This document shows, one piece after another, positions 27,775 to 36,654 of a stretch of 64,000 bases of DNA; position 1 is the first letter of the stretch; every line of letters begins with the position of its first letter. Position numbers and translations under genes: made by a program. The stretch comes from Cellulophaga sp. 20_2_10 (GTDB lineage: Bacteria > Bacteroidota > Bacteroidia > Flavobacteriales > Flavobacteriaceae). The notes below the pieces were generated by a model. That model saw only the letters and a list, made by a program, of their open reading frames with translations. It was not told where the DNA came from and ran no database searches. The stretch covers positions 248,001 to 312,000 of the forward strand of contig NZ_JAMCOJ010000004.1 of the NCBI RefSeq assembly GCF_023476645.1, written 5' to 3'.

Positions 27775-28332
27775 ATGAACCTTAGAGAACAAGAAATAAT
27801 ACAACGCTTAAAGAAAGAAGACCCTAAAGCATTCAAAGATTTATTTGATATGTTTTATATGCCTTTATGCGTTTATTCTCTAAAGTTTTCAGATTCATAT
27901 GATTTTTCTGAAGATGTTGTGCAAGAACTTTTTGTTAGCTTTTGGAACAAAAAGACATATTTAAAAATAGAAGGCTCTGTTAGTAGTTATCTTTTTAAGG
28001 CTGTTAAGAATAATACACTGCAGGCTTTAAAAAAGAAAGATCGTTTTAGTTTTGAAAAACTAGATGTAATAGTAGAAAGTTTTATTACGGAAGAAAAAGA
28101 ATATGATACTTTAACAATTGAAAAGGAAAGACGGAAATTACTGCAAGAAATAGATTCCTTACCAGAAAAAAGCAAAGAAGTTTTTAAAGCTATTGTATTA
28201 GATAATTTAAAGTATAAAGAAGTTGCCGAGCAGCTTGGTATTACTGTAAATACAGTAAAAACGCATTATTCTAGAGCACTTAAAAAGCTAAGAAAATCTT
28301 TAGATGTTATTATACTGTTGCTTTTGTATTAA
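27775..28332 (+). CDS. ECF RNA polymerase sigma factor (FecI-like, Bacteroidota type)
   Basis: A 185-residue alternative sigma factor. Region 2 spans about residues 20-90 (FKDLFDMFYMPLCVYSLKF, then DVVQELFVSFW). Region 4 spans about 125-180, with a helix-turn-helix in LKYKEVAEQLGITVNTVKTHYSRALKKLR. It is followed 67 bases later by a FecR anti-sigma gene and then susC/susD, the standard surface-signalling order. By analogy the STN domain of the SusC protein, on substrate binding, acts through FecR to release this sigma, which then transcribes the susCD operon. Its own promoter appears to be of housekeeping type. Confidence 0.92.
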   Translation: MNLREQEIIQRLKKEDPKAFKDLFDMFYMPLCVYSLKFSDSYDFSEDVVQELFVSFWNKKTYLKIEGSVSSYLFKAVKNNTLQALKKKDRFSFEKLDVIVESFITEEKEYDTLTIEKERRKLLQEIDSLPEKSKEVFKAIVLDNLKYKEVAEQLGITVNTVKTHYSRALKKLRKSLDVIILLLLY

Positions 28333-28399
28333 AAAATAATTAATTTTTTTGTCACCCATATGTAGTTTTTATCTATCTCTATAATATAATAGGTATTTA

Positions 28400-29599
28400 A
28401 TGGATAAAACTAATGAGCATATTTTACGACTAATTGCAGACTATACGTCTAAAGAAATTAGTCTAAAAGAGTTAAAAGAACTTGAAGATTGGGTAAATGC
28501 AGATCAAGAGCATAAAGCAATTTTTAATTCTTACGTTGCTATATACAAAAAAGCTAAAGGAGCTACATTTTTAGAAAATGTAAATACAGATACAGCTTGG
28601 GAAGCTATAGTTGCTAAATTAGATAATGTAGCAGAGTTCGCTGCAAATTCTAAAAAGAAAAAAACGAATACACTGAAGCCATTTATAAAATATGCTGTAG
28701 CAGCTTCAATTATTTTTATAGCAGGGTTATTTTATAAAAACTCAATTAATAAAACGGATGTTGACATAACACCAACAGAGGTTGTAATTCAAGACCCTAT
28801 TTTACCAGGAACTGATAAGGCTATTTTAACTTTAGCAAATGGAACTTCTATTGCTTTGGAAAAAGGTGAAAACTATAAAAAAGAAAACCTTAATAGTAAC
28901 GGTGAGGAATTAGTTTATACCGATGAGAACGTTACAGAAATAGTATTTAATTATTTAACGGTGCCACGAGGCGGACAGTTTTTTATACAATTAGCAGACG
29001 GTACTAAAGTTTGGCTAAATTCTGACTCAAAATTAAAATATCCACAGAGTTTTATTGAGGGCGAAGCTAGAAGCGTAGAATTGGTTTATGGTGAAGCTTA
29101 TTTTGATGTGTCTCCGAGTACAGCACATAAAGGAGCAACTTTTAAGGTGCTTTCTAAATACCAGAATATAGAAGTTTTAGGAACAGAATTTAATGTAAAA
29201 GCATATGAAGACGATGAAAACCTATATACAACTTTAGTAGAGGGTAAAGTTGCGCTACAAAAAGAAGGTTTTAAATCTTACCTGATGCCAGGTTACCAAT
29301 CTATTACCGGTAAAAATAATAATGATGACTTTTCTGTACATAAAGTAGATGTAGCAGCAGAAATTTCGTGGAAAAAAGGATTGTTTAGCTTTAAAAGAGA
29401 ATCTTTAAAGGATATTATGAAAACACTATCTCGTTGGTATGATGTAGATGTTGTTATTGTAAACAAAGAATTAGAAAATATAGAATTTAAAGGTGTTTTT
29501 GGTAAAGACCAAACTATAGAAGAAGTTTTAACTCTAATAAAAAATACAAACTTTATAAATCAATTTACAATACATGAAAAAACAGTGCTAATAAACTAA
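28400..29599 (+). CDS. FecR family anti-sigma factor
   Basis: A 399-residue inner-membrane regulator. The cytoplasmic N-terminus (1-94, ISLKELKELEDWVNAD) should bind the sigma factor. One transmembrane helix (about 95-112) is followed by a periplasmic FecR domain (about 170-290; LADGTKVWLNSDSKLKYP and VELVYGEAYFDVSP). A C-terminal DUF4974 domain (about 320-395; SLKDIMKTLSRWYDVDV) is thought to contact the STN domain of the partner SusC. It is co-directional with the sigma gene before it and the susC gene after it. The protein is closely related to the FecR at 52718. Confidence 0.93.
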   Translation: MDKTNEHILRLIADYTSKEISLKELKELEDWVNADQEHKAIFNSYVAIYKKAKGATFLENVNTDTAWEAIVAKLDNVAEFAANSKKKKTNTLKPFIKYAVAASIIFIAGLFYKNSINKTDVDITPTEVVIQDPILPGTDKAILTLANGTSIALEKGENYKKENLNSNGEELVYTDENVTEIVFNYLTVPRGGQFFIQLADGTKVWLNSDSKLKYPQSFIEGEARSVELVYGEAYFDVSPSTAHKGATFKVLSKYQNIEVLGTEFNVKAYEDDENLYTTLVEGKVALQKEGFKSYLMPGYQSITGKNNNDDFSVHKVDVAAEISWKKGLFSFKRESLKDIMKTLSRWYDVDVVIVNKELENIEFKGVFGKDQTIEEVLTLIKNTNFINQFTIHEKTVLIN

Positions 29600-29603
29600 T
29601 AAA

Positions 29604-29646
29604 GAGGACATAGTATACACCGACCAAAGTAGCATCTAACGTCCTC
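29604..29646 (+). promoter_or_regulatory. Inverted repeat between fecR and susC
   Basis: GAGGAC at 29604-29609 and GTCCTC at 29641-29646 can pair across a 31-base loop, directly after the fecR stop. It may be a weak terminator that insulates the regulator genes, or part of the susC leader. No long T run follows, so its role is uncertain. Confidence 0.3.
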
Positions 29647-29702
29647 CCTTATTACAATTAATGATCAATTAAAATTTTAATCAACCAAAAACACGCTAAT
29701 TT

Positions 29703-32700
29703 ATGAAAATTAAACTTATGAACGGCTGCTCTTTTTTAAAGAAGGAGCTGCTACTAAACATTATGAGAGTTTTTATTATTTTCTTTTGTACCACCGTATT
29801 TGGACTAACGTCCAATGATGTCTTATCTCAAAATGCTAAAGTCAGTATTTTGGAGGATAGGGAAATGACCGTAGATGAGGTTTTTAACCTTATAATGGAA
29901 CAAACCAACTATAACTTTGTCTACCAGGTAGATATGTTTAAAAACACACCTAAAGTATCTTTAAAAAGAGGGGATATTAAAATAAATACTCTTTTAGCAA
30001 ATAGTTTAACTAGTGATGATTACGTTATAGATGTAAATAAAAATAATATTGTTATAAGAAAGGCTTCACCTAAACAAAAGATTCAGGAGCAAATTACAAT
30101 TACTGGTGTAGTTACAGATACAAACGGAGTTCCTTTGCCAGGTATAACAATAATGGTTACAGATAGGGAACCTAAAAGTATTAATTCTTCAGCAGATTTT
30201 TTTGTTAGAGGTACAGCTACAGATTTTGATGGTAATTTTACCATAAAAGCAGAGGTAGGTAATTATATAGGAGCTTCTGGTATTGGGTATAGTTTTTATT
30301 CTCAGAAAGTATCATTAAATCATACATCAATAAAAATTGTTTTAGAGGAACGAGCTTCAGAATTAGACGAGGTAATGGTAGTAGGTTATGGTACTACTAA
30401 AAAAAGGGATTTAACCGGTACAGTTGGTTCTGTAGAGAGTAAAGATATTGTGCAGATAAAAACACAGTCTATAGACCAAGCACTTACGGGTAAAATATCT
30501 GGAGTATTTGTTGGTACTTCTGGTGGTGGACTTGGAGATGCTGGTTATGTTAATATACGTGGATTAAGTCAAATTAACGGAGATAACCAACCGTTATACG
30601 TTATAGATGGTGTTCCTATTATAATGAACCCTCAATTTGAGGATGGTTTAGGAAGAAGAGCCCCAAGAGAAAATCCGCTATTGTCTATTAACCCAGAAGA
30701 TATAGAAAGGATAGATGTTTTAAAAGATGCATCATCTGCTGCAATTTATGGCTCAAGAGCTGCTAATGGTGTTATTTTGGTAACTACAAAAAAAGGAAAG
30801 CTTAACCAAGAAGCAAAATTTACTTATTCTTTAAATACTACAATTCAGAATCCTACAAAGCTTAGAAAAGCACAGAGTGCAGATGAGTTTAGAGCTCGTG
30901 TAATTACAAATGCTAATTTGGCAACAGATCCTACACAAGAGCCAATAAATACAATACTTACAAACCCTGATGCTTACTTTGGAAATGCGAATACAGACTG
31001 GCAAGATCTTTTAAGAAATAAAGATGCCATTTGGACAGAGCATAATTTAGGTGTTAATGGAGGATCTAATACAACAAGTTATTCTTTATCTGTAAGATCG
31101 TCTAACCAAGAAGGTGTTATTAAGGGGCATAAGTTAAAAAGGTATTCATTAAACTCTAACATAAGTTCTAGAGTTACAGATAAGCTAAGTGCCGGTATGT
31201 CTATTAATTATAATTATGTAATTAATAATAGTAACGGAATAACTTCTCTTACTGACGGGGTGTTATTTAGACCAGATTTAGGACTTTATGATGCAAATGG
31301 TAACCCTTCTGGATATGCATTGCCTGTAGGGACTGGTTTTAGTTCTGATGTTTTTTTAAGAAACCCTGTTTTAGGTGATTCTAAAATTACTAATGAGGCA
31401 ATAAGCAATAATTTATTGGCTAACATTTTTGCTGAGTACAAGATTCTAGATGGTTTAAAGTTTAGATCAAGCATTAGTGTTAATGTAAGTAATAATAAAA
31501 CAGATAACTTTTCGCCTTCTTTTACAGAAGTTGCATACAGAACTAGAGATAGTTACTACCCAACGGCATCTTTAAGTGGAGCTTTACGCGTTAACAGAAC
31601 AAATAGTCGTAGTTCTACTTTTACAAATACATTAAATTATAATACAGTAATAGCAAATAAGCATACTATAGATGCTGTTGCTGGGCTTTCTTGGGATCAA
31701 TCTAGAATTGATTTGGAAGAGCATAGTTATTATGGTTTTCCTGATGATGAATTTTTAACAGATATTAGATCTGCTAGTAATGTTTACAATCAAGATAGTC
31801 AATCTATTAATAATGCTTTAAACTCTATTTTTGGTAGAGTTAATTATAACTATGACAATAGGTATTTAGTAACTTTTACAGGGAGAAGAGATGGTTCTAT
31901 TAAGTTTGGACCTGGAAAACAATATGGTTTTTTCCCTTCTGGTGCTGTTGCTTGGAACATGCATAACGAAAGCTTTTTAGAAGATAATAAAGCACTAAGT
32001 CAGTTAAAATTGCGTGCTAGTATAGGACGTACAGGAGCAGATAACCTTGCAGCATTTACCTTTAGAAATTATATTGCAGCGGGTACTTTTGGACGTTCAG
32101 ATTATGCAGGCGTAAACGGTATTGCATCTACAGGATTACCTAATAGAGATATACAATGGGAGTCTACAGACCAATTAGACTTAGGTTTAGAATTTGGATT
32201 GTTTAATAATAGACTAACTGGGGAAGTAGTTTACTTTGAGAAAAACACAAGCAACATTATTCTTAATGCTCCTGCACCTTTAGAAACGGGTTTTAATACT
32301 TTTAATTCAAACTTAGCAGATGTTACAACTAAAGGATGGGAAATTACAATAGGAGGAGATGTTTTTAGAAACAAAGACTTTAGTTGGAATTCTTCATTTA
32401 ATATATCATTTATTACAAACAAATTAGATGCCTTAAATGGAGGTACTGCATTTGGTACAGGTTTAAGAGAAGGGTATCCTATAGGTATAATAGAGGGGTA
32501 TAATGTTGTTGGTATTTCACAAACACAAGCAGAAATAGACGCTTTAAATGCAAGTGCTCCAACTGGTGTTTACGATCGTAATTTAAATCAGCCTGGAGAC
32601 TACATTATGGAAGATGTAGATAACAGTGGTGATATAGCTAGCGGAATAGATCAGGATCGAAAGATTTTAGGAAATACAAACCCAGATTATTTTGGAGGAT

Positions 32701-33206
32701 GGAATAACAATATTAATTATAAAAATTGGAATGCATCTTTCAATTTTCAATATGTGGGTGGTGTAGATAAAGCTTGGCATGAGTTTGTTTCTTATGATTT
32801 AACGCAACGTTCTTTTACAATTAATAATCCAACTTTTATACAAGATATTTTGTGGACACCAACAAATACAGATGCAAAATATGCACGTATTGGTAATTTA
32901 AACCATAATGCTCAGCAATTAAGTTTTACAAATTCTACACAGGTATTAGACGGTTCTTATATTAGATTACGATCTGCATCAATTGGTTATAATTTTTCTA
33001 AAGACGTTTTAGATAAAATAGGCATTAATAGCTTAGGGTTAACCTTATCGGGTAACAATTTATTTGTTATAACTAATTATCCTGGATTAGATCCAGACTC
33101 AAATTCATCTCCTATAAATGGTGAAACAAGAGAATTAGGTCAAGATTATGGATCTAGCTATCCAACGATTAGGTCATTTACTTTAGGTTTAAATGTTACA
33201 TTTTAA
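29703..33206 (+). CDS. SusC/RagA-type TonB-dependent transporter with STN domain
   Basis: A 1167-residue outer-membrane transporter. A signal peptide ends near VLSQNA (residue 44). An STN signalling domain lies at about 50-120 and a carboxypeptidase-regulatory-like domain at about 132-215 (ITGVVTDTNGVPLPGITI). The TonB-box-like LDEVMVVGYG is at 221-230. The plug (about 235-345) contains VNIRGLSQINGDNQPLYVIDGVP and VLKDASSAAIYGSRAANG, and a 22-strand barrel follows. With SusD downstream it should form a pedal-bin importer for large ligands. The STN domain and the upstream fecR/sigma pair show transport-coupled signalling. No glycan enzymes are nearby, so the ligand may not be a polysaccharide. 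It is intact, unlike its paralogue at 53995. Confidence 0.95.
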   Translation: MKIKLMNGCSFLKKELLLNIMRVFIIFFCTTVFGLTSNDVLSQNAKVSILEDREMTVDEVFNLIMEQTNYNFVYQVDMFKNTPKVSLKRGDIKINTLLANSLTSDDYVIDVNKNNIVIRKASPKQKIQEQITITGVVTDTNGVPLPGITIMVTDREPKSINSSADFFVRGTATDFDGNFTIKAEVGNYIGASGIGYSFYSQKVSLNHTSIKIVLEERASELDEVMVVGYGTTKKRDLTGTVGSVESKDIVQIKTQSIDQALTGKISGVFVGTSGGGLGDAGYVNIRGLSQINGDNQPLYVIDGVPIIMNPQFEDGLGRRAPRENPLLSINPEDIERIDVLKDASSAAIYGSRAANGVILVTTKKGKLNQEAKFTYSLNTTIQNPTKLRKAQSADEFRARVITNANLATDPTQEPINTILTNPDAYFGNANTDWQDLLRNKDAIWTEHNLGVNGGSNTTSYSLSVRSSNQEGVIKGHKLKRYSLNSNISSRVTDKLSAGMSINYNYVINNSNGITSLTDGVLFRPDLGLYDANGNPSGYALPVGTGFSSDVFLRNPVLGDSKITNEAISNNLLANIFAEYKILDGLKFRSSISVNVSNNKTDNFSPSFTEVAYRTRDSYYPTASLSGALRVNRTNSRSSTFTNTLNYNTVIANKHTIDAVAGLSWDQSRIDLEEHSYYGFPDDEFLTDIRSASNVYNQDSQSINNALNSIFGRVNYNYDNRYLVTFTGRRDGSIKFGPGKQYGFFPSGAVAWNMHNESFLEDNKALSQLKLRASIGRTGADNLAAFTFRNYIAAGTFGRSDYAGVNGIASTGLPNRDIQWESTDQLDLGLEFGLFNNRLTGEVVYFEKNTSNIILNAPAPLETGFNTFNSNLADVTTKGWEITIGGDVFRNKDFSWNSSFNISFITNKLDALNGGTAFGTGLREGYPIGIIEGYNVVGISQTQAEIDALNASAPTGVYDRNLNQPGDYIMEDVDNSGDIASGIDQDRKILGNTNPDYFGGWNNNINYKNWNASFNFQYVGGVDKAWHEFVSYDLTQRSFTINNPTFIQDILWTPTNTDAKYARIGNLNHNAQQLSFTNSTQVLDGSYIRLRSASIGYNFSKDVLDKIGINSLGLTLSGNNLFVITNYPGLDPDSNSSPINGETRELGQDYGSSYPTIRSFTLGLNVTF

Positions 33207-33218
33207 AAAGAAACAAAT

Positions 33219-34700
33219 ATGAAAACTTTATATATAAAATTTTATGCAAGTATATTAGGTATTGCACTAGTAAGTTTAACATCTTGTGAGGTAGCTAATG
33301 AATTAGATAGTTTTGATCCTTTATACGTACTGGAAGCAGAAGAAGCTATTAATAGTCCTGTATCTGCAGAACTGGCCTTAACAGGTGCTTATTCTAAAAT
33401 GTCATCTGGTTTTGATGGACGACCTTGGTTAACAACGGTTCCTGCTTTAATGAGTTTTACAGCAGTTCCCACAGCTCAAACTGCTTCAAATGTTGAAATA
33501 GCTGGTTTTGAGGCTAACAATCCTTTAAAAGAAGGGTTTAACCTTAAATCAATGTATACTCATTTATACGAGCAAATAAATAGAGCTAATTGGATTATAG
33601 AAAAAGTAACGGAATTACCAGATACTGGTTTTGAAGCAGGTAGAAGGTTAGGTATCGTTGCTGAGGCAAAGGCAATTAGAGCTCAAGCTAATTTTGAGTT
33701 ACTACGTTTATGGGGTCAGTTTTATGACTTAAATTCTGAATATGGAGTAAACATTCGTTTGTCTCCTGCAAAAACGTCAGAAGTACTTCCTCGTGGTACT
33801 GTTATGGAAGCTTATACGGCAATTTTAAACGATTTAAATGATGTAATAGCTAATGCACCAGATCTTAGAGATGGACATAAATATTATATGAATAAAACAT
33901 TTGGAAAGTCTTTAAAAGCTAAGGTATTATTATTTATGGGTAGGTATGCAGAAGCAGCAACATTGGCAAGTGAGGTTATAAATAGTTCTGATGCTAATTT
34001 TAAATTAACACCTACTTTTAATGAACTTTTTGATCATTCTAGTATTGCAACCTTAGACAATTCTGAATCTATTTTTGCGGTTTATTCAGATCCTTCAGAA
34101 GGTACTGATAATAACCTTCAGTGGTGGTTGTACAATTCTATTTCTCCAAATTATATTAATTGGGCTGCTGCGGGTACAACTACTATAGCAGGACAAGAAA
34201 TTTCTTTTGACGGTAATAGAGTAGCAGGTATGCAAGGTTTCTTTGGATTTAACTCTAAGTACAATAACTTATTTTTAGGAGAATCTTTTGATACGGTTTA
34301 CTTTATGAGAATGGCAGAGGTGTATTTAATTTTTGCAGAAGCAGATGCACGTGCTACAAATAGTGTTAGTACAGCTGCTTTAAATGCTTTAAATGATATA
34401 CGTGTTAGAGCAGGAGCAACAACTACAGGAGCAGATGGTTTTGAGACCTACCCTGCTAGTATAACACTACCAGAATTTTTAGAAGCTGTACGTGTAGAAA
34501 AAGCAATGGAGTTAGCTACGGAGTTAGGTGAAACTTGGTTTGATCTAATTCGTTACGATTATATAGATGGTTTTGATGCCGGTTTTAAAGTATCTGACCA
34601 TAAACCTACAGCTACAAATCCTGATAAATTTATACTTCCAATACCTTTACAGTCAGTAGAAGTAAGCAACAATGTTGTTCTACAAAACCCTAGTTACTAA
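33219..34700 (+). CDS. SusD/RagB family surface lipoprotein
   Basis: A 493-residue ligand-binding lid for the SusC protein encoded 12 bases upstream. The lipobox LTSC gives an acylated Cys23. The TPR-like SusD core includes RAQANFELLRLWGQFYDL and a late region MRMAEVYLIFAEADARA followed by an RVEKAMELATELGETWFDLIRYD segment typical of the family. The last residues (ILPIPLQSVEVSNNVVLQNPSY) match the usual SusD ending. Together they form the outer-membrane uptake complex. A terminator follows 10 bases after the stop. Confidence 0.94.
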   Translation: MKTLYIKFYASILGIALVSLTSCEVANELDSFDPLYVLEAEEAINSPVSAELALTGAYSKMSSGFDGRPWLTTVPALMSFTAVPTAQTASNVEIAGFEANNPLKEGFNLKSMYTHLYEQINRANWIIEKVTELPDTGFEAGRRLGIVAEAKAIRAQANFELLRLWGQFYDLNSEYGVNIRLSPAKTSEVLPRGTVMEAYTAILNDLNDVIANAPDLRDGHKYYMNKTFGKSLKAKVLLFMGRYAEAATLASEVINSSDANFKLTPTFNELFDHSSIATLDNSESIFAVYSDPSEGTDNNLQWWLYNSISPNYINWAAAGTTTIAGQEISFDGNRVAGMQGFFGFNSKYNNLFLGESFDTVYFMRMAEVYLIFAEADARATNSVSTAALNALNDIRVRAGATTTGADGFETYPASITLPEFLEAVRVEKAMELATELGETWFDLIRYDYIDGFDAGFKVSDHKPTATNPDKFILPIPLQSVEVSNNVVLQNPSY

Positions 34701-34710
34701 AAATTTAAAT

Positions 34711-34745
34711 AAAAAAACCAACTCGTTATAGAGTTGGTTTTTTTT
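34711..34745 (+). terminator. Rho-independent terminator after susD
   Basis: A perfect stem (AAAAAAACCAACTC with complement) and GTTATA loop end in a run of T. It lies between susD and the MORN gene, so downstream genes probably receive reduced or separate transcription. Confidence 0.88.
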
Positions 34746-34756
34746 ACTTATTTATT

Positions 34757-35437
34757 ATGAGAAAATTATTTTTTTTGTACATAACCTTGGTGTTTTTTTC
34801 TTCTAAAATTAGTGCGCAAGATTGTAGCGTTTTACTTAAAAGTATTGACAAAAGCTATAGTGGTGAGTGCAAAAAAGGCAAGGCAAATGGCAATGGTCTC
34901 GCAGTAGGTAAAGACTCTTATAAAGGTGAATTTAAAAAAGGTTATCCAGAGGGTAATGGTGTATATACTTGGGAAAACGGAAGTGTATATACTGGTGAGT
35001 TTAAAAAAGGAAAAAAAGAGGGTAAGGGAACTTTAATCAACATTGAAGAAGAAAAGCAAGTAACTGTTAAAGGCTTTTGGAAAGAAGATAAATATTTAGG
35101 ACAATATCAATTTTCTTCAAAAAAGATTGATAAATCTTCAAATGTATCCTCTTACACCTTAAAGGAAGCTTCACAGGATGTAAATGCAATACGTTTTTAT
35201 ATTAAAGAAAATCAGACAATGGTAACTAATCCACAACTAAATATTGTACCACACCATGGTAATTTTACAAGTGTAAACAAGGGAAGAGAATATTATGAGT
35301 TGGTACATGTTACCTATCCATTTAAAGCAAGAGTACAATATAAGCAAGAGTATGTAGAGTTTGAGTTGTTTAATGCAGGTTCTTGGAATATTAGAATAGA
35401 AATTACAGAGATAAACGGACTTAATACAGGAAATTAG
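34757..35437 (+). CDS. Secreted MORN-repeat protein
   Basis: A 226-residue protein with a signal peptide ending near KISAQ (residue 21). Three MORN repeats occupy about residues 35-100 (YSGECKKGKANGNG, YKGEFKKGYPEGNGVY, YTGEFKKGKKEGKG). The C-terminal 110 residues look beta-rich and I do not recognise them. MORN repeats commonly mediate protein or lipid contacts; the role here is unknown. It lies between a SusCD pair and three thioredoxin-like genes and could be an accessory of that system, or simply an unrelated gene, since terminators and short gaps separate it from susD. Confidence 0.8.
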   Translation: MRKLFFLYITLVFFSSKISAQDCSVLLKSIDKSYSGECKKGKANGNGLAVGKDSYKGEFKKGYPEGNGVYTWENGSVYTGEFKKGKKEGKGTLINIEEEKQVTVKGFWKEDKYLGQYQFSSKKIDKSSNVSSYTLKEASQDVNAIRFYIKENQTMVTNPQLNIVPHHGNFTSVNKGREYYELVHVTYPFKARVQYKQEYVEFELFNAGSWNIRIEITEINGLNTGN

Positions 35438-35486
35438 AGTATAGACTTCTATAAATTACTTCATAAAAAATTAAAAATATACAATA

Positions 35487-36647
35487 ATGAAATTAAATAA
35501 ATTAATACTTGCGGCTTTAGTGGTATTGCTCACAATTGTAAGTTGTACCGATAAAAAAGCACAAAAAGAAGACCTTTCTTTTACAATAACAGGCACAAAC
35601 TGGGATAAATATAACGGTCATACCTTAGATATAGTTGTTTTAGATAATTCTGTTGCCAGAACACATTCTGTAACAGAAAAAGTAATAATTAAGGATGGTA
35701 CATTTAAGGTTTCTGATACTTTAAAAAATGTTAGAAATGCCTTTTTTGGCTTGTATAACCCTAAAGGAGATTTTGTTTACAAGCAAGAATTTATTTTAGA
35801 GCCAGGAACTTTAAATTTTACATTACAAGATAAGTTATCCAAAGCAGTAGTAACCGGAGGTAAGTATAATAAATTGATATATGGTTTTATTACAGATGAT
35901 GCTACTTATAAAAGTAAAAAGAAGCAATTTTCTGATTATGCAGCCGCTGTTACAGCAGAAAGTTATGAGGTAGATAGTATTGCAAAAAAATATCAAGAAC
36001 TTAATAAATCTTTTGGAGATTACACTAAAAGTAAATATTTAGAAACGTATAATGGCCAAGATACATTAGCTAGCTTATTGGTTTTTTCTAAACTTCGTTT
36101 TCCAGAGGAGTTGGAGAAAGACCTAGATATGTTTGAAGCTAAATTTGGAAAAGATAATCCAGAGATAGATAACCTAAGAGGTGTATATAAATCGATAAAA
36201 GAAAGATCTAAAATAAGCGTAGTTGGTGTTGGTAGTGCTATAAAAGACTTTACTGCCAAAAATATTGAGGGTAAAGAATTTAAGCTATCTAATGTATTAA
36301 AAGATAACGATTATGTTTTGGTAGAGTTTTGGGCAAGCTGGTGTGGTCCTTGTAGAGCAGAAATTCCTCATATGAAAAAAGCATATGAGAATTATAAGGG
36401 TAAAGGTTTTCAAATTGTTTCTTTTTCATTAGATCATGAAATGGAGCGATGGCAAAAAGCATCTAAAGAAGAAGAATTACCTTGGATAAATACAGGAGAT
36501 TTAAAAGCGCACCAAAGTCCGGTTGTAAAAATGTATGGCGTACAAGGTATACCAGCTAACTTTCTGGTAGACAAAACAGGTACTATTGTTGCAAAGGACT
36601 TAAGACAAGAGGCTTTAGACAATAAATTAGAAGAACTACTAAAATAA
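35487..36647 (+). CDS. TlpA-like thioredoxin lipoprotein (CGPC)
   Basis: A 386-residue envelope thiol-disulfide protein. The lipobox TIVSC gives Cys20. The N-terminal half (about 30-240) is a beta domain followed by a helical region, as in DUF4369-type TlpA proteins. The C-terminal half is a TlpA thioredoxin fold with active site WCGPC (Cys286 and Cys289) after FWAS, and a cis-proline loop GIPANFLVD. The family reduces or isomerises disulfides of exported proteins, but proteins of this subgroup are mostly uncharacterised. It is followed after 7 bases by the next thioredoxin gene, so they form an operon. Its positional counterpart in the second locus is the gene at 59365. Confidence 0.9.
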   Translation: MKLNKLILAALVVLLTIVSCTDKKAQKEDLSFTITGTNWDKYNGHTLDIVVLDNSVARTHSVTEKVIIKDGTFKVSDTLKNVRNAFFGLYNPKGDFVYKQEFILEPGTLNFTLQDKLSKAVVTGGKYNKLIYGFITDDATYKSKKKQFSDYAAAVTAESYEVDSIAKKYQELNKSFGDYTKSKYLETYNGQDTLASLLVFSKLRFPEELEKDLDMFEAKFGKDNPEIDNLRGVYKSIKERSKISVVGVGSAIKDFTAKNIEGKEFKLSNVLKDNDYVLVEFWASWCGPCRAEIPHMKKAYENYKGKGFQIVSFSLDHEMERWQKASKEEELPWINTGDLKAHQSPVVKMYGVQGIPANFLVDKTGTIVAKDLRQEALDNKLEELLK

Positions 36648-36654
36648 TATAGAA

